From positions 1-56,741 of the forward strand of contig JANWXQ010000068.1 in NCBI GenBank assembly GCA_025057275.1: a DNA stretch of 56,741 nt. The letters run 5' to 3'. Made by a program: the position numbers and the translations under genes. Source of the DNA: Chitinophagales bacterium. Its GTDB lineage: Bacteria > Bacteroidota > Bacteroidia > Chitinophagales > UBA10324. This document shows, in pieces, positions 54,354-56,741 of the stretch. Under the pieces are notes generated by a model that made no database searches, was not told the origin of the DNA, and saw nothing but the letters and a program-made list of their open reading frames with translations. How positions within the stretch are numbered: the stretch's first letter is position 1; every line of letters starts with the position of its first letter.

Positions 54354-55838
54354 CTACCTTTTGCCTTCAAAAAAGGGGTTTATAGCAGAAATCATACGGC
54401 TGATTTCTGGTGAAATACGCAAACGCCAAACCAGAAAAACAAATAAACCACCAATCAGTACGGTTCGGTAAGCGGCCGTAAGCCACTGGTTAGCGGTTTC
54501 GGGTAAAATAAAAGTCAACATAAAAACCATGAGGGTCAATAAAGCGGCCCAAGCCAAACGTTGGCTGAAAGGATGAATGCGGTATTTTTTATACAAAAAA
54601 GTCATCCGGACAGCGTTATATGCAAATAAGGAAATGGCCGTAGCTACAGCTGCGCCATAAATCCCATAAGGGGGAATCAACAAGTAGTTGGTTCCGGTGG
54701 CTATACCAATGAGCAACACATTCGTCAGCAAGTTGAAGCGTGCATGCCTGGATGAGGCCAGAATTTCCCCGTTGATCCCGCTGGCCATGTCCAGCAGCCT
54801 TCCGGCAGCAATGATAAAAATCACCCAACGCGCCTGAGCGTAATCGGGAGGCAGAAACTGGAGCAAGACATCCACATTAATCCACACCAACAAAAACAAC
54901 CCGCTGCCGACTATGAGCTGATTCAGTGCCGTTTGATGATACAGCCGGCTGATGGACGACAGGTCGTTGCGTTTCCAGGCTTCGGCTACCAGCGCTACGG
55001 CAATCATGTTCATGCTGCGGGCAGGCACATGAATAAGCGTCCCTATGGTAAAAGCTATGGAATAAACGGCCGTTTCTGCCAGATTGCGCAATGCTCCCAG
55101 CATGACCGTATCAATAAAAGCCACATAGGTTGCCGCAGCTCCGGAAGCAAACATGAGCAGGCTAAAGCGAAGCATCTGGCTACGGCTGATCACCTCGTGC
55201 AGTTTGACGGTTGAGAAATAAAAAAATTCCCCGAGCCGCATCAGATAAGCCGCCAGCATCAATGCAGTTAGTATGTAGGTGCTGGCAAAAGCCATGACAA
55301 AACCGGAAAAATTGACCCAGCCGACAATCCACAGCCCAATAGCTACCGATTGCAACAGCCGCAGCAGTACCTCGCGCAGCAACAACGCTACAGGCGTACG
55401 CAGCAACGACCGGCAATGGTTAAAAAACAATTCTGAAAGCGCCATAAACAGCGCCATCGGAAAAATCCAGTAGAAATACTGATTAAATAACGGCGCACCA
55501 TCGGCATACATCCGCTCAATGGCCTGCCGAAAAACCAAAACGAGCAGCATCACTGCCAGATAGCCGGCCATCAACAACACCAACATGAACCGCAACAGTC
55601 CGTAGTGAGCTGCAGCGCGATTGGCGAAGTAGGGAAAAAACCGCACCAGGGCATACGGCGTACCTAACAGCGAAAACTGCGACAGGATCAAACCCACTGC
55701 AATAAGCATCCGCGTGAGTCCCATTTGCTCCGGAGTCAGAAAAGCCGGATAAAGAATCACCACATTCAGATAGCCAATGGCCAAACCGGCATAGGTGGCC
55801 AACGAGCCGTAAATGCTTTGGCGCTGGACAATGCCCAT
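54354..55838 (-). CDS. Polysaccharide flippase (Wzx/MATE-like)
   Basis: This 494-residue protein has about 12-14 membrane helices and starts with the usual QRQSIYGSLATYAGLAIGYLNVVILYP, as in polysaccharide biosynthesis (MviN/Wzx-superfamily) exporters. It has basic cytoplasmic loops and ends near RISPEISRMISAINPFFEGKR. It would move lipid-linked glycan units across the inner membrane. The substrate is unknown. It follows the FkbM methyltransferase gene by about 78 bp, suggesting a glycan locus to the right of the window. Confidence 0.85.
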   Translation of the reverse strand: MGIVQRQSIYGSLATYAGLAIGYLNVVILYPAFLTPEQMGLTRMLIAVGLILSQFSLLGTPYALVRFFPYFANRAAAHYGLLRFMLVLLMAGYLAVMLLVLVFRQAIERMYADGAPLFNQYFYWIFPMALFMALSELFFNHCRSLLRTPVALLLREVLLRLLQSVAIGLWIVGWVNFSGFVMAFASTYILTALMLAAYLMRLGEFFYFSTVKLHEVISRSQMLRFSLLMFASGAAATYVAFIDTVMLGALRNLAETAVYSIAFTIGTLIHVPARSMNMIAVALVAEAWKRNDLSSISRLYHQTALNQLIVGSGLFLLVWINVDVLLQFLPPDYAQARWVIFIIAAGRLLDMASGINGEILASSRHARFNLLTNVLLIGIATGTNYLLIPPYGIYGAAVATAISLFAYNAVRMTFLYKKYRIHPFSQRLAWAALLTLMVFMLTFILPETANQWLTAAYRTVLIGGLFVFLVWRLRISPEISRMISAINPFFEGKR

Positions 55839-55915
55839 GTGGGCAACGAAGATCGCCGAAAATTATCCGCCGGGTCGGCAACACGAGCTTCTTCTATGCA
55901 CCGTTACGGCACCAG

Positions 55916-56741
55916 TCAGGCAAACAGCGCTTGCGGCAATTGATGCTGCATCGCCTCCGTGCAGGCAAATACATTATCCTCTTTTCTAAACGATTCCGGC
56001 CGGCAGGCCTTGAGGCGCGACGGGGTGGATTTGGTTTTTTCCAACTGAAAAAACCGGTATGCATTCAGGGATTCAATCAAACGGAAGACGGCCAACGGAT
56101 CGGACGCACTTCCGCGCATGCTGTCATTGTATTCCAGACACAACAGGGGGGCATCATGCCGCTGAAGCAGCCTTTGTGCACCGGTTATGACTTCGAGTTC
56201 ATATCCTTCCACGTCGATCTTAACCATGCGCACCGGCCAATCCTTTTCGGTTAACAACTCATCCAGCGGTAACACTTCCACTGTTTCCGTTTCGCCTCCG
56301 GCAGCACTGGTGACGAGCGAAGGGCAGCTTCCTGCAAGGGAAATGGGTAGGCGGGCATGACTTGCTCCTAAAGCACAATGCAGGGTACGCACCTGAGTAA
56401 ATCCATTCATCTGTACGGACTGCTGCAAAAGCCCATGCAATTCGCTGACCGGTTCCACCGCCAACACCCTGCCGGAATTTCCCACACATCGTGCTGCAAA
56501 CAGGCTCATCAGACCCACGTGCGCCCCTACATCCACAAACGTATCGCCCGGACGAAGACAGGCGCTCATCACTTCCAGCGTGCCACGCTCATAAAAACCG
56601 AGGTAGTATACGTCCGTGTGCCAGCGAGGGTGAATGAGTAAGGAAAAATCAAAAACGGTAGGCACAGCCACCGGGCTGTGTGGCCGGGGCAACAGCAAAT
56701 GCGCCAGCACACGCGCCAGCTTGCGGGATCCGGGAAAAGGA
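55916..56741 (-). CDS. FkbM-family methyltransferase (5' end probably outside window)
   Basis: The reading frame stays open to the right edge. A GTG at 56710 would give 264 residues, but the residues before it (PGSRKLARVLAHLLLPRP) look like a normal family N-terminus, so the true start is probably beyond 56741. The SAM-binding motif I is FVDVGAHVGLMSLFAA, followed by AVEPVSE and the family hallmark KIDVEGYELEVITGAQRLL. FkbM enzymes usually O-methylate glycans or natural products; its neighbour flippase favours a glycan. Confidence 0.88.
   Translation of the reverse strand, partial: PFPGSRKLARVLAHLLLPRPHSPVAVPTVFDFSLLIHPRWHTDVYYLGFYERGTLEVMSACLRPGDTFVDVGAHVGLMSLFAARCVGNSGRVLAVEPVSELHGLLQQSVQMNGFTQVRTLHCALGASHARLPISLAGSCPSLVTSAAGGETETVEVLPLDELLTEKDWPVRMVKIDVEGYELEVITGAQRLLQRHDAPLLCLEYNDSMRGSASDPLAVFRLIESLNAYRFFQLEKTKSTPSRLKACRPESFRKEDNVFACTEAMQHQLPQALFA

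Overview
The window is a chromosomal segment of a Bacteroidota bacterium. It probably belongs to the Chitinophagia/Saprospiria side of the phylum, but that placement is inference and the sequence does not settle it. The phylum call rests on type IX secretion (T9SS) genes and cargo (PorX, PorP/SprF-like and PorE-like proteins, five type A and two type B sorting domains), an lpxC-fabZ fusion, a type III glutamine synthetase, zinc-ligand-poor L36 and short S14 ribosomal proteins, and -33/-7 promoters of the TTG...TAnnTTTG kind. No tRNA, rRNA, CRISPR array, insertion sequence or phage gene was seen.

Left part (1-19.7 kb). The window opens inside porX, the T9SS response regulator with a PglZ domain, which is cut by the left edge and diverges from an HD-domain phosphohydrolase. 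Next come a secreted PQQ-type sugar dehydrogenase with a T9SS tail, glnN, and a reverse-strand run lpxD, lpxC-fabZ, lpxA, ABC ATPase, polytopic membrane protein, alginate-export-like outer-membrane protein and small T9SS cargo. This run joins the first steps of lipid A synthesis to less characterised envelope genes. A TerB-like protein, a PorE-like OmpA lipoprotein, an FtsB/DivIC-like protein, an orphan PaaN-type aldehyde dehydrogenase and an uncharacterised exported protein follow.

Secreted-protein island (19.7-27.5 kb). Two zinc metalloproteases (a reprolysin-like and an M43/cytophagalysin-like enzyme) and a large sortilin/BNR-type beta-propeller protein, all with type A sorting tails, sit around a divergent intergenic region. 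A DUF255 thioredoxin-like protein and an aldose-1-epimerase-like protein lie between this island and the ribosomal operon.

Ribosomal super-operon (30.6-45.6 kb, reverse strand). The S10-spc-alpha genes are complete and in canonical order from rpsJ to rplQ, with secY, map, infA and rpoA. rpsL, rpsG and fusA are not upstream. A good Bacteroidota promoter lies just before rpsJ. A possible 30-residue membrane peptide gene and a small two-helix membrane protein gene fill the space beyond it.

Right part (46.3-56.7 kb, reverse strand). A T9SS type B module comprises two tandem choice-of-anchor-L proteins with gliding-motility-type C-termini, a PorP/SprF-like outer-membrane protein and an OmpA/TPR/PD40 protein. 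Upstream of these lie a flippase and an FkbM methyltransferase that runs off the right edge, suggesting a polysaccharide locus. The most interesting items are the type B secretion module, the extended lpx operon with an ABC ATPase lacking a recognisable permease, and the hydrophobic mini-ORF at the ribosomal operon head.
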